Shown here piece by piece: positions 1 through 8,301 of a DNA stretch of 64,000 nucleotides. The position numbers and the translations under genes were made by a program. The stretch is from positions 1 to 64,000 of the forward strand of contig WQVK01000001.1 of NCBI GenBank assembly GCA_009784025.1, in the 5' to 3' direction. Below the pieces are notes generated by a model, which was not told the DNA's origin, ran no database searches, and worked only from the letters and a program-made list of their open reading frames with translations. How positions within the stretch are numbered: the stretch's first letter is position 1; each line of letters begins with the position of its first letter. The stretch is from Defluviitaleaceae bacterium (GTDB lineage: Bacteria; Bacillota; Clostridia; Lachnospirales; WQUN01).

Positions 1-58
1 AGCTAACGCTGTCTGACTGCACCTCCTACGCTTCGCTGCGTCGGTGCAGGGCGTTCAT

Positions 59-107
59 GTAACTTCAAAATTGCTCAAGGCTTCGCCTTGGACAATTTTG
101 AAGTTAA
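59..107. repeat. Long perfect-arm hairpin
   Basis: A stem of AACTTCAAAATTG with CAATTTTGAAGTT encloses a second stem CAAGGC-TTC-GCCTTG. Together they make one of the strongest palindromes in the window. There is no gene in bases 1-309; this hairpin, a family F repeat and a family G repeat fill the stretch. The role is unknown; it could be a terminator for a gene left of the window or a repeat relic. Confidence 0.6.
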
Positions 108-113
108 TTCACT

Positions 114-184
114 ATAATCTCAAATTAAAACAACGAATTGGAGCGTCGCCGCGAACAATGAGGCGATTTTAATTGAGATTAGTA
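114..184. repeat. Family F MITE-like repeat, copy 1
   Basis: The ends are TAATCTCAAATTAAAA and TTTTAATTGAGATTA, a roughly 15-bp terminal inverted repeat around a short internal segment. Related sequence occurs at 27322-27594 (interrupted by another repeat) and 34316-34390. No coding capacity is seen. Confidence 0.6.
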
Positions 185-279
185 TTACATGCTTGCAATT
201 TGAAGTTTTGCACGCTCTCAAAAGATCGAGCCTGCCAAAACAGTTACACAACTATTCCAAATCCAAATTTGAAGTTTTT

Positions 280-309
280 GGAGGTGTGGTCGGCGAAGCC
301 TCTGACGGT
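280..309. repeat. Family G hairpin repeat at a stop codon
   Basis: This is a core copy of the dispersed family G repeat (consensus hairpin GTCxGAGGC-TTC-GCCTCxGAC). It lies directly against the stop codon of the DASS transporter gene. Other copies occur at about 16 further sites in the window. Confidence 0.6.
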
Positions 310-1719
310 TTAATATCCTCCAAACAGCCCCGCGTTCACCCACATTGGTATTGCAATGGCCAATGCCACTAGGCAGGCTACAAAGTATAATGCGCCGTAG
401 ATTGCCATATGCTTGTTGCTCCAAGCGCGGTCTGCGGCCATGCTGCGGCTCATCATGGCCCACATGTTTTGGTAGGCCAGGAAGAATGAATTGCCAGCCA
501 TTATGAATACTGCCAGCCATACAAGGGGGCTTATGCCGTAGGCTTCTTGGATTGCGGGTAAAATTGGCACGATTATTGCGATGGTGGGTAGAAATATGGC
601 CAAATCTACAAAACGCCATAGGAACATGAATATGGTGATGCTGAACATGAAAAGCCATGGGTTGCCGGCTATTGGCCGCAGCGCGGGTACTATAATCCCC
701 GCCAGCCACTGTGAAATTCCCATCTCTGTAAAAATTACGCCCAGGGAAAGTGCCATGGCCACGAAAACGATTAAATCCCAGTTAACACCGGCATTGAAGT
801 CTTTTGCCTCTAGCACCCCAAAGGCAAAGAATGCCAGGCATGCCCCCAAGCAGATGATGGTGATGGACAGCCCATGTAGGCCAGTGGTTACAAAAAGCAC
901 AAATGCCAGCCCTAAAATGATGGCGGCAATGGCTTCGTGGCGGGTTACTTTTTCTAGCTGCTGTGTTTTTATTGCCGCTACGGCCTCGGGGGATAATTTT
1001 TCTGACGGTTTGAGAAAAACTAGACTGCCCAGCACCAGCAAAATAGCAGATACCGAAACCGGTACAAACATTACCCCAAACCAGCTGCCGAAGGTAACCA
1101 GCCCCGCCGTAGCGGGCTCTGCGTCCATCAGGCCCTGTATAAATGGCCCCCATATTACCCCAGTAAACCAGCCAGACCCAGGTATAAGCGCCATACCAAA
1201 GGCTGTAAGCAAAATAAGCGCGTTACCTCTGCTGCCTTTCCCAAGCCCCAAAAGCGAGCAGCATTGCACCGCAATGGGTATTACAATGGCCACCCGCACT
1301 GTGGTGGCAGGGGTTAGCAGGCTTAACGCCACCCCAATAAGTACCCATGCAAACACGATAGATACATAAGAATTGCCGCAAACACGGATTATGCCAAGGG
1401 CAATGCGCCTGCCCAGCCCGGTTTTTTGCAACGCAAACCCAAAAAACAAAGCCGGAATAAGCGTCCATACCGCATTTTGTGTAAACCCAGAAAACACAAC
1501 CCCAGGCGTAAGCCCCAAAACTAAGGCAACAAAGGCCATAAACAGCCCACCAATAGCATAAGACAGCCCAAAAGGCTTAAAAACCCACACGCATAATGTA
1601 ATCAATATGCCCCCCAGCATAAAATGTGCTGCGCTATCCAGCTCAAACGGCTGCACAAAAGCCACAACCGCCGCCAGCACCAACATAACAAAACTCCCAA
1701 AAATAGTAACACGTCCCAT
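310..1719 (-). CDS. DASS/SLC13-type anion transporter
   Basis: This 469-residue polytopic membrane protein resembles the divalent anion:Na+ symporter (DASS, SLC13/CitT) family, which imports di- and tricarboxylates or sulfate. Some 11-13 hydrophobic segments alternate with short loops, and a charged cytoplasmic loop lies near residues 245-265. The track ORF starts 27 codons upstream, but that extension lies in the T-box leader. The ATG at 1719 follows GGGAGG by a normal spacing and gives the family-like start MGRVTIF. A T-box leader controls the gene, so expression should respond to an uncharged tRNA. That is unexpected for a carboxylate carrier, so the substrate may be amino-acid linked. The family is fairly certain; the substrate is unknown. 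Confidence 0.8.
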   Translation of the reverse strand: MGRVTIFGSFVMLVLAAVVAFVQPFELDSAAHFMLGGILITLCVWVFKPFGLSYAIGGLFMAFVALVLGLTPGVVFSGFTQNAVWTLIPALFFGFALQKTGLGRRIALGIIRVCGNSYVSIVFAWVLIGVALSLLTPATTVRVAIVIPIAVQCCSLLGLGKGSRGNALILLTAFGMALIPGSGWFTGVIWGPFIQGLMDAEPATAGLVTFGSWFGVMFVPVSVSAILLVLGSLVFLKPSEKLSPEAVAAIKTQQLEKVTRHEAIAAIILGLAFVLFVTTGLHGLSITIICLGACLAFFAFGVLEAKDFNAGVNWDLIVFVAMALSLGVIFTEMGISQWLAGIIVPALRPIAGNPWLFMFSITIFMFLWRFVDLAIFLPTIAIIVPILPAIQEAYGISPLVWLAVFIMAGNSFFLAYQNMWAMMSRSMAADRAWSNKHMAIYGALYFVACLVALAIAIPMWVNAGLFGGY

Positions 1720-1761
1720 ATTAAAACCTCCCTTTAATTTGCTTTTCGGGTCTTTTAAAAC

Positions 1762-1804
1762 AAAAAAAGTCCTTGGCAAAGCAAATAAATGCTTTGCCAA
1801 GGAC
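1762..1804 (-). terminator. T-box attenuator terminator
   Basis: On the minus strand GTCCTTGGCAAAGC pairs with GCTTTGCCAAGGAC around an 8-nt loop and is followed by a run of seven T. It sits just after the T-box sequence and before the transporter ATG. This is the position expected for the terminator that forms when the cognate tRNA is charged. Confidence 0.93.
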
Positions 1805-2074
1805 GAATCATCAAATAATCCGCGGTGCCACCTTGGTTTGCGGTATAAAATACCACACGCTTAGCGGGATACTAACATATCCCCGGCAACTAACGTATGC
1901 CCACACGTCATGGAATACTAGGCGCAACGCGCTTTTGACCATGCTCTCCGCGGTCCATTTAACATCTCGCATCTCTACCCGGCTCTCAGCTACCCAGGCT
2001 CTCTGTAAGCGCGTACAATGTTTTTATCTCCGCTTCAACGATTTAGTGCAGATGGTAGCATGATATTTTTATGC
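1762..2074 (-). promoter_or_regulatory. T-box riboswitch leader
   Basis: The minus strand carries AAGGTGGCACCGCG (1821-1834), a close match to the 14-nt T-box that pairs with uncharged tRNA, followed by the attenuator terminator. Upstream is a Stem I-like region with AGAGAG and GCTGAGAG elements. A helix AACAT/ATGTT delimits a specifier-loop region reading AAATGGACC. With the usual purine after the specifier, the codon reads TGG (Trp); ATG (Met) one register earlier cannot be excluded. The leader runs about 355 nt from a promoter near 2081-2109 to the transporter start. The class is very likely; the amino-acid assignment is inferred. Confidence 0.9.
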
Positions 2075-2080
2075 TGTCAA

Positions 2081-2109
2081 TATGTAGAATTGTTACAATT
2101 TTGTGACAA
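2081..2109 (-). promoter_or_regulatory. Promoter of the T-box transcript
   Basis: On the minus strand TTGTCA (2104-2109) and TACATA (2081-2086) are separated by 17 bp. This places the transcription start near 2074, just 5' of the T-box Stem I. Confidence 0.55.
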
Positions 2110-2343
2110 TGTCGATTTGATAGCATGTAATCATTTTCTTGCCATGGTATATTGACTAGACCCAGCCTATATAGAGGCACAGATATGGAGCGACGAAACC
2201 GTGGACAAGTACCGAAGTTGAAAAAATTTTTACAAAAATAAAATGAAAACAATCTTCATTGCAACAAAATGGCCAGTTCAGCGGCTTTAACGGCAATATG
2301 TGCCCCGCAAAACACAACGAAACACCCCTTTTCATCAAAAAAT

Positions 2344-2391
2344 GGTACCATACGGTACCACAAAAGCAGAAAAATGGTACCGTATGGTACC
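2344..2391. repeat. 48-bp GGTACC twin-arm element, copy 1
   Basis: Arm 1 is GGTACCATACGGTACC (2344-2359) and arm 2 is its reverse complement GGTACCGTATGGTACC (2376-2391). The arm starts are 32 bp apart. The pair can form an 18-bp stem, and with the following T run it could act as a terminator for the PfoR-like gene ending at 2411. Four more copies are at 13778, 22115, 35890 and 57711. Confidence 0.85.
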
Positions 2392-2410
2392 ATTTTTTTG
2401 TAATGGCGGT

Positions 2411-3514
2411 TTAAAGTTTCAAATCCCCTTCACCAATTAACCCCTTTCTCCGCATAAGTTCAGAAAGTGAAAGCGCCACTGCCGCCGGCACTATCACACA
2501 TGCAAGAAGCATAGGAATAAATCCGCCAACCCCCATGGCATAAATCGTTTGGAATGGGCCAACAAGGCCAGAAGTTCCCATCCCTGCGCCCACAGAAGTT
2601 GTTCTCATCCCTAGCAGCACGGCGGCAACCGGCCCAGAAATCGCGCTTGCCGCAATGGGCGGAAGCCAAACCCACGGGTTTTTAATTATATTCGGCATTT
2701 GAATCATAGATGTGCCAATACCCTGGGCAACCAGGCCGCCCGTGCCGTTCTCGCGGAAAGAGCTTACCGCAAAGCCCACCATTTGGGCCGAAGCACCAGC
2801 AAGGGCAGCACCAGCCGCAAGCGTGCCTATTTCAGCCACCCCTTCCGGCGGGATACCAATGCCAATGGCAATGCACAGCGCCGCAGAAGAAATAATAGGT
2901 AAAGTCAAGGTAAGGCCAATAATAACCGCAATCAGGATGCTCATGGGGAAGGTGTGCAAATCAGTAATTCTCACCACAAACTCGCCAAATACCCCCATGC
3001 CCCTGGTGATAATCGGTGTGACAAGTAGGCCAATACTCCCGCTTATTACAATCACAAGGGCGGGTATAATCAACAAGTCAAACTTAGTTTTGCCCTCAAT
3101 ACGGCGTATAAGTTCCACCGCTATAAGCACAGACAACAGCGCACCATGGGGGTCTCCAACCACAACGGCCGCCACCCCAATGCCACCATCTGCAAACCTA
3201 AGTGTACCAGCCCCAAGCGCCCCCGCCGAAACCGCAGCCAGCAGCGTAAAAGGCTTCAAGGCCGTTTCATGGCCAGCCGCCTGGGTTCGCTTCATTGCAA
3301 CCCCGGCGCCTATAGCGGGGCCCATCATTAGCTGCGCTGCGCGGCCAATCTGCTCTAGCCCCAGCGCAATATGCCCAATAAACGCATTATCAATATTCCC
3401 CAGCAAGCTACCTATTTGCGAAATTATTGTACCCACTATCAAAGATGCAAAAAGCCCCTTGGCCATGCCGTCAAATATGGTTGCCAGGTACTCCCTAACC
3501 GTCATTCTCTTCAT
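2411..3514 (-). CDS. PfoR/PTS EIIC_2-like membrane protein
   Basis: This 367-residue multi-spanning membrane protein resembles COG3641 (PfoR, PTS_EIIC_2 domain): Gly/Ala-rich helices and repeated motifs such as GIGIPPEG and GPIAA-like turns. No EIIA, EIIB or HPr phosphorylation domain is present or nearby, so sugar phosphotransfer is doubtful. The track start is 31 codons too early; ATG at 3514 follows GGGAG and gives MKRMTVREYL. A NiaR-type regulator lies immediately upstream on the same strand. A palindromic operator overlaps the promoter between them, suggesting this is the regulated transporter, perhaps for nicotinate or a related compound. The domain family is likely; the substrate is inferred. 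Confidence 0.75.
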   Translation of the reverse strand: MKRMTVREYLATIFDGMAKGLFASLIVGTIISQIGSLLGNIDNAFIGHIALGLEQIGRAAQLMMGPAIGAGVAMKRTQAAGHETALKPFTLLAAVSAGALGAGTLRFADGGIGVAAVVVGDPHGALLSVLIAVELIRRIEGKTKFDLLIIPALVIVISGSIGLLVTPIITRGMGVFGEFVVRITDLHTFPMSILIAVIIGLTLTLPIISSAALCIAIGIGIPPEGVAEIGTLAAGAALAGASAQMVGFAVSSFRENGTGGLVAQGIGTSMIQMPNIIKNPWVWLPPIAASAISGPVAAVLLGMRTTSVGAGMGTSGLVGPFQTIYAMGVGGFIPMLLACVIVPAAVALSLSELMRRKGLIGEGDLKL

Positions 3515-3553
3515 TTTTTTCTCCCTATAAGTCATAAAATAAAAGCCCCTCTT

Positions 3554-3614
3554 GTATAATTTACATATGTCTTGACATGTGTAAATTATACAGGAGAGAC
3601 TGGTCAAAAGTCAA
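3554..3614 (-). promoter_or_regulatory. Promoter with overlapping NiaR-like operator
   Basis: A 38-bp near-perfect palindrome (3554-3591) has arms GTATAATTTACA and TGTAAATTATAC around a TGTCTTGACA centre. Its end contains the minus-strand -10 TATAAT (3585-3590). A -35 TTGACT (3609-3614) lies 18 bp away. A repressor bound here would block transcription of the PfoR-like gene. The adjacent NiaR-type gene and the TGTC-TTGACA core make that regulator the probable ligand. Confidence 0.8.
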
Positions 3615-3618
3615 TGAC

Positions 3619-4137
3619 TTAATCCTGCACCAAAAACCCTGCAGTATCCAAAGCCTCACAAACCTGCTCAAAATGCCGAATATCACGGCATGCAATAGTG
3701 TGCAAATGCACGCCCAACTTCAATTCCGACAACAGTCTAACCTCCGCAGACTTCACCCTGCCGATAAAAATATCAACGTCATCACGGTTCTTAATATTCA
3801 ACTGGCCAGTAATCTCGCCGTACACTTCATGTTCCACAATTACATTCACAACAGTCGCGTTCAAGTCAACAATCGTGTGCAACTCCGCCATGGTGCTGTC
3901 CGCATCATGGCAGCAGGCAATTTTCCCAACATACTGGCTCAGTTTATTAAAATCCTGAACCATATATCCCCTAGCCGTAGCCATAATCTCATGCCCCTGC
4001 GCCCGCAAAAGCGCAATATCCCCAACAATAACTTGCCGACTAACCCCCAACCGCCCCGCCAGCAAGGAAGCACTAACGGCCGCATCTGCCTGGTTAATCG
4101 CTTCAAGAATCATCTCCCTACGCTTATTTGCGTTCAT
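3619..4137 (-). CDS. niaR: NiaR-type transcriptional repressor (HTH + 3H domain)
   Basis: This 172-residue protein has an N-terminal HTH_11-type winged helix (residues 1-60, including LAGRLGVSRQVIVGDI) and a C-terminal 3H domain with spaced conserved histidines (CCHDADST, VEHEVYGEITG and LGVHLHTI). The architecture matches NiaR/YrxA. Known family members repress NAD synthesis and niacin transport genes with nicotinic acid as co-repressor and bind a metal through the histidines. ATG 4137, preceded by AAGGAGG, is used instead of the upstream track start. It lies directly upstream of the PfoR-like membrane protein and its operator. Confidence 0.88.
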   Translation of the reverse strand: MNANKRREMILEAINQADAAVSASLLAGRLGVSRQVIVGDIALLRAQGHEIMATARGYMVQDFNKLSQYVGKIACCHDADSTMAELHTIVDLNATVVNVIVEHEVYGEITGQLNIKNRDDVDIFIGRVKSAEVRLLSELKLGVHLHTIACRDIRHFEQVCEALDTAGFLVQD

Positions 4138-4302
4138 ATTAGCCTCCTTCATGCCATAGCCAAACCGCCCCAGCGGAAGAAAAGTTCCTCCGCTTAAAAC
4201 CGAACAAAACGCACAAAATCCTTGCAATCGTCTATTCCCAACCAAAACCACAAAACCCCACCATCAGGAAACATGCAATCACCTTTCAAAAATAAAATCG
4301 TC

Positions 4303-4457
4303 ATGGCTTCGCCCCGGCCTCCTTCTTTTCATAAAAATTCGCTTCACGAACTTGGCGCTACGCACAGCCCAATTTCTTTCGGGCTACCTTTATAAAAAAG
4401 AATCAAAAACTTTAAAGTTTGTGGAGGTGTCGGGGGCAAAGCCTCTGGCGGTTTTGT
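4303..4457. repeat. Composite family G repeat
   Basis: It contains a gaaccGGCG..GCCcaatttctttcgggc-type module, an AAACTTTAAAGTTT palindrome and the GGAGGTGTCGGGGGC-AAGCCTC core. It ends against the stop codon of the glycyl-tRNA synthetase gene. Together with unassigned AT-rich sequence it fills the 320-bp gap after niaR. Confidence 0.6.
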
Positions 4458-4459
4458 CT

Positions 4460-5854
4460 TTAAAACATTATCCTATTATTAACATACCCAACAAGCTCTT
4501 CAATTTTTACTCTTTCTTGTTCCATAGAATCACGGTGGCGTACTGTTACGCTGCCGTCTTCTACAGATTCAAAGTCGTAGGTTATGCAAAAGGGTGTGCC
4601 TATTTCGTCTTGACGGCGGTAGCGCTTGCCAATAGAGCCGGCGTCGTCGAAGTCGCACATGAAATGTTTGGATAGTTTTTGGTAGATGCTGTCGCAGTTT
4701 TCGGATAATTTTTTCGAAAGGGGCAGTATTGCAGCCTTAATTGGCGCAAGGGCTGGGTGCAGGCGCATTACGGTGCGCACGTCGCTTTTTTCTTCTGTGC
4801 CTACTTCTTCTTCGTCGTAGGCGTCACATAAGAACATAAGCAGCATGCGGTCCACGCCCACAGATGGCTCAATTACGTAGGGGATGTACTTCTCGTTTTT
4901 CTCTTGGTCGAAGTAGTTTAAATCTTCGTTGCTGTGCTCCATATGCTGTTTTAGGTCGTAGTCGGTGCGGTCTGCAATGCCCCAAAGCTCGCCCCAGCCG
5001 AATGGGTACATAAACTCGATATCGCAGGTGGCTTTAGAATAAAACGAAAGTTCTTCTGCAGAATGGTCACGGAAGCGCAGGTTATCTGGCGCGACACCAA
5101 GCTGGCGAATCCAATCCATGCAAAAATTCTTCCAGTAGTTGTACCATTCTAGGTCACTGCCCGGCTGGCAGAAGAATTGCAGTTCCATTTGCTCGAACTC
5201 TAATGTGCGGAAAATAAACTTGCCAGGCGTAATCTCATTCCTAAAAGATTTACCAATTTGCCCAATACCGAAAGGCATTTTCTTACGGGTGGTGCGCTGC
5301 ACATTTTTGAAGTTAACGAAAATGCCCTGGGCAGTCTCTGGCCGCAGGTACACTGTGTTTTTTGGGTCTTCTGTTACGCCCACGGTGGTTTTGAACATCA
5401 TATTAAACTTGCGGATTTCTGTGAAATTATGCTTGCCGCAGGTTGGGCAGTCTATGGGCGTGTCGTCTATATATTTCTTCATTGTGTTAAAGTCCATGGC
5501 GTCTACGGCCACGCCTTCGATTTTATTTTCAAACAAATATTCTTCTATAAGCTTGTCTGCCCGGAAGCGTTCCTTACATTCCTTACAATCCATCATAGGG
5601 TCTGTAAAGCTGGCCACATGCCCAGAAGCCACCCAAATATTAGGGTTAACCAAAATAGCGCTGTCTAGTCCCACATTGTACGGGCTTTCCTGCACAAAAC
5701 GCTTCCACCAGGCCTTTTTAACATTATTTTTCAGCTCTACACCAAGCGGCCCGTAATCCCAAGTATTAGCCATGCCACCATAAATTTCTGACCCAGGGAA
5801 AACAAACCCCCTGCCTTTACAAAGCGCAACAATTTTCTCTAAAGTTTTTTCCAT
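4460..5854 (-). CDS. glyQS: Glycyl-tRNA synthetase, dimeric (alpha2) type
   Basis: This 464-residue class II aminoacyl-tRNA synthetase charges tRNA-Gly. It opens with [15 protein letters not shown], typical of the single-chain bacterial/eukaryotic-type GlyRS. It has class II motif 2 ([10 protein letters not shown]), motif 3 ([11 protein letters not shown]) and a C-terminal anticodon-binding domain from about residue 360. Length is normal. The ATG at 5854 follows AGGAGG. No T-box is seen in the 131-bp upstream gap, which is filled by a family G repeat, so regulation is not apparent. Confidence 0.96.
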   Translation of the reverse strand: MEKTLEKIVALCKGRGFVFPGSEIYGGMANTWDYGPLGVELKNNVKKAWWKRFVQESPYNVGLDSAILVNPNIWVASGHVASFTDPMMDCKECKERFRADKLIEEYLFENKIEGVAVDAMDFNTMKKYIDDTPIDCPTCGKHNFTEIRKFNMMFKTTVGVTEDPKNTVYLRPETAQGIFVNFKNVQRTTRKKMPFGIGQIGKSFRNEITPGKFIFRTLEFEQMELQFFCQPGSDLEWYNYWKNFCMDWIRQLGVAPDNLRFRDHSAEELSFYSKATCDIEFMYPFGWGELWGIADRTDYDLKQHMEHSNEDLNYFDQEKNEKYIPYVIEPSVGVDRMLLMFLCDAYDEEEVGTEEKSDVRTVMRLHPALAPIKAAILPLSKKLSENCDSIYQKLSKHFMCDFDDAGSIGKRYRRQDEIGTPFCITYDFESVEDGSVTVRHRDSMEQERVKIEELVGYVNNRIMF

Positions 5855-5881
5855 TTGAATCCTCCTGTTTGTTTAGACAGT

Positions 5882-5976
5882 GGGCTTTGCCCCACACCCC
5901 AAAACTTTAAAGTTTTTGCCCAGCTTTTTTCAAAAAGCTGGTGGAGGTGTCGGAGGCGAAGCCTCTGACGGTTTTG
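5882..5976. repeat. Family G repeat with terminator-like hairpin
   Basis: It has AAACTTTAAAGTTT, then CCAGCTTTTTTCAAAAAGCTGG (22-bp palindrome), then the core GTCGGAGGC-GAA-GCCTCTGAC. It lies between the stop codon of glnN and the start of glyQS and may terminate glnN. Confidence 0.65.
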
Positions 5977-5985
5977 TCTGTATAT

Positions 5986-8067
5986 TTATATCACACTATG
6001 CAGAAGTTCGCCATATGAGGGTAGGCCCCAGTGTTTTTTGGATACTATTTTTTCTAGTTCGTCTACGGTTTCCCTTAGGCCTTGCATGGCCGGGAAGACC
6101 TTTTTGCTGTAGTGGTTTGCTTCGTTTTGGGGGGTGCTGCTTTGTTTGTTGTGTAGGATTTCTTCTAGGGTGTTTAGCTTTTGGGCCAGGCTGGCGGATA
6201 GGGTGGCTATTTTGGTTAGTAGGCGTGTTTCTAGGGTTGTATCGAAGCTGTTTTGTTTTAGGGCCAGCAGTTTGGCTAGTTCGGTTTGGTAGTTTAGTAC
6301 CGCTGGTATTATGGATTTGTTTACCATGTTAACGAAGGTGAATGCTTCGATGTTTATTGTTTTGCAGTAGTTTTCTAGGTAGATTTCAAAGCGGGATTGC
6401 AGCTCGCAGGGGGTGAATACGTTGTGGCGGGTGTATAGTTCGTGGGCTTTGGGCTGGCTTAGGGCAGCTAGGGCTTCTACGGTGGATGTGTGGTTGGATA
6501 GGCCGCGTTTTTGGGCTTCGGTTAGCCAGTTTTCTGCGTAGCTGTTGCCGTTAAAGATTATGCGGCTGTGTTTTTTGTAGTTGCTTTTTAGCAGCTTTGC
6601 CAGGGTTTTTTTGAAATCTGTTGCGGCTTCTAGCTGGTCTGCTAGCTGGCGCAGGGCTTCTGCCACGATTGTGTTAAGCACGATGTTTGGCTCTGCAATG
6701 GACAGGGATGAACCTGGCATACGGAACTCAAACTTATTGCCGGTGAAGGCAAATGGCGAGGTGCGGTTGCGGTCTGTAGTGTCTTTTGTGAAGTTTGGCA
6801 GGGCGGTTACGCCTATTTCTATATTGTCTTTTTCTTTGCCTTGGTATTCTTCGTCGCTGCGGATAGCCTCTAGTATTTCTGTTAGTTCGTCCCCTAGGAA
6901 CATGGATAGTATAGATGGTGGGGCTTCGTTTGCCCCTAGGCGGTGGTCATTGCTGGCTGTGGCGGCAGAGGCGCGAAGAAGGTCTGCGTATTCGTCTACG
7001 GCTTTTATGGTGGCTACTAGGAAGAGTATAAACTGGGCGTTCTCGTGTGGGGTTTTGCCGGGTTCTAGTAGGTTTATGCCGGTGTCTGTGGCTAGTGACC
7101 AGTTGTTATGCTTGCCGCTGCCATTTACCCCTGCGAAGGGTTTTTCGTGCAGCAGGCATACTAGATTATGGCGGGAGGCCACGTTTTGTAGCATATCCAT
7201 GGTTAGCTGATTATGGTCTGTGGCGATGTTGGTGGTATCGTAGATTAGGGCCAACTCGTGCTGGGATGGGGCTGCTTCGTTATGCTTGGTTTTTGCGTAC
7301 ACGCCCAGCTTCCATAGTTCTTGGTCCAGCTCTTTCATAAAGGCTGCCACGCGGGGCTTTATGCTGCCGTAATAATGGTCGTCCATTTCCTGGGCTTTTG
7401 GCGGCCTTGCGCCAAAAAGAGTGCGCCCGGTGTATACCAGGTCTGTACGCTTATGGTACATGGCCTTGTCTACTAGGAAATACTCTTGCTCTGCGCCCAC
7501 CATGGGGATTACCCGGCGGGCGGTGCTGTTGCCAAATAATTTTAATATACGCATGGCCTGGGTGTTTAAGGCTTCCATGCTGCGCAAAAGCGGTGTTTTC
7601 TCGTCCAATGACTCTCCGCTGTAGGAGCAAAACGCTGTGGGGATGTACAGCGTACCATCCCGCACGAAGGCGTAGGACGTGGTATCCCAAATGGTGTAGC
7701 CGCGGGCCTCGAAGGTGGCGCGTAGGCCGCCGGACGGGAAGCTAGAGGCATCGGATTCACCATGCACCAGGGATTTGCCAGAAAACTCCATCAAAGCCTT
7801 GCCGTCGCCAGAGGGTTCTATAAAGCTGTCATGCTTTTCTGCCGTGACGCCTGTCATAGGTTGGAACCAATGGGTAAAATGGGTCGCGCCGCGTTCTATT
7901 GCCCAATCTTTCATGGCGGTGGCCACTACATTGGCCACGTCAATTTCCATACGCTGGCCAAGTGTCATTGTCTTTTTTAGGGATTTGAAAATATTCTTGG
8001 GAAGCCTTGCCTGCATTACGGTTTCGTTAAACACCATGCTGCCAAAAAGCTCTTGTATGTTTGACAT
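5986..8067 (-). CDS. glnN: Glutamine synthetase type III
   Basis: This 693-residue protein makes glutamine from glutamate, ammonia and ATP. Length and sequence fit the GSIII (GlnN) family: an N-terminal domain ending in [10 protein letters not shown], a beta-grasp/catalytic core with [11 protein letters not shown] as metal-binding loop, [13 protein letters not shown], and ATP-site [11 protein letters not shown]. The C-terminal extension typical of GSIII runs to the end and is rich in helices. ATG 8067 is preceded by GGAGAG. It is the likely main ammonia-assimilating enzyme here and the only glutamine-metabolism gene near the glutaminase-less guaA. Confidence 0.95.
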   Translation of the reverse strand: MSNIQELFGSMVFNETVMQARLPKNIFKSLKKTMTLGQRMEIDVANVVATAMKDWAIERGATHFTHWFQPMTGVTAEKHDSFIEPSGDGKALMEFSGKSLVHGESDASSFPSGGLRATFEARGYTIWDTTSYAFVRDGTLYIPTAFCSYSGESLDEKTPLLRSMEALNTQAMRILKLFGNSTARRVIPMVGAEQEYFLVDKAMYHKRTDLVYTGRTLFGARPPKAQEMDDHYYGSIKPRVAAFMKELDQELWKLGVYAKTKHNEAAPSQHELALIYDTTNIATDHNQLTMDMLQNVASRHNLVCLLHEKPFAGVNGSGKHNNWSLATDTGINLLEPGKTPHENAQFILFLVATIKAVDEYADLLRASAATASNDHRLGANEAPPSILSMFLGDELTEILEAIRSDEEYQGKEKDNIEIGVTALPNFTKDTTDRNRTSPFAFTGNKFEFRMPGSSLSIAEPNIVLNTIVAEALRQLADQLEAATDFKKTLAKLLKSNYKKHSRIIFNGNSYAENWLTEAQKRGLSNHTSTVEALAALSQPKAHELYTRHNVFTPCELQSRFEIYLENYCKTINIEAFTFVNMVNKSIIPAVLNYQTELAKLLALKQNSFDTTLETRLLTKIATLSASLAQKLNTLEEILHNKQSSTPQNEANHYSKKVFPAMQGLRETVDELEKIVSKKHWGLPSYGELLHSVI

Positions 8068-8210
8068 GGGGAATCTCTCCTGTTCGCCTAGTTTTGGGGG
8101 TTCGTAGCAGCCCCAAGGGAGTTGCTTTTGTGCGCGGTAAGAGTGGCCTATGGTACCTTAGCTTGGCGCTAATGATGCCACTCCAATTCGTTTCTTTAAA
8201 TTAGAATTAT

Positions 8211-8244
8211 TTTCAGTTGGTCGCAATTTGCGACCAACTGAAAA
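8211..8244. repeat. Family D palindrome, copy 1
   Basis: TTTCAGTTGGTCGCA / TGCGACCAACTGAAA forms a perfect 15-bp stem with a T tract on one side. Related copies are at 26402, 46901 (inside rnr) and 52011. Here it could terminate transcription between the reductase and glnN. Confidence 0.8.
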
Positions 8245-8252
8245 TTTTTTAA

Positions 8253-8301
8253 TAGAGTTCTTCTGAAATCGCGAAAACCGCGATTCCGAAAGAAGCCTAA
8301 T
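8253..8301. repeat. Family C short repeat, copy at a stop codon
   Basis: It has TAGAGTTCTTCTGAAAT and ATTCCGAAAGAAGCCTA ends around an AAACCG-type centre. It looks like a deletion derivative of family C (compare 27332 and 51886). Its right-hand CTA is the stop codon of the aldo/keto reductase. Confidence 0.5.

Noticed and set aside
2712-3530. 272-residue plus-strand ORF opposite the PfoR-like gene
   Set aside because: It is Ser/Pro/Ala-rich antisense shadow without a ribosome site; the minus-strand frame is a clear membrane protein.
3577-4197. 206-residue plus-strand ORF opposite niaR
   Set aside because: Antisense shadow; no domain and no ribosome site.
5139-5756. 205-residue plus-strand ORF opposite glyQS
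   Set aside because: Antisense of a conserved synthetase; Ser/Cys-rich composition typical of a shadow.
5855-5985. T-box or riboswitch ahead of glyQS
   Set aside because: The gap has only a family G repeat; no T-box sequence or tandem glycine aptamer is seen.
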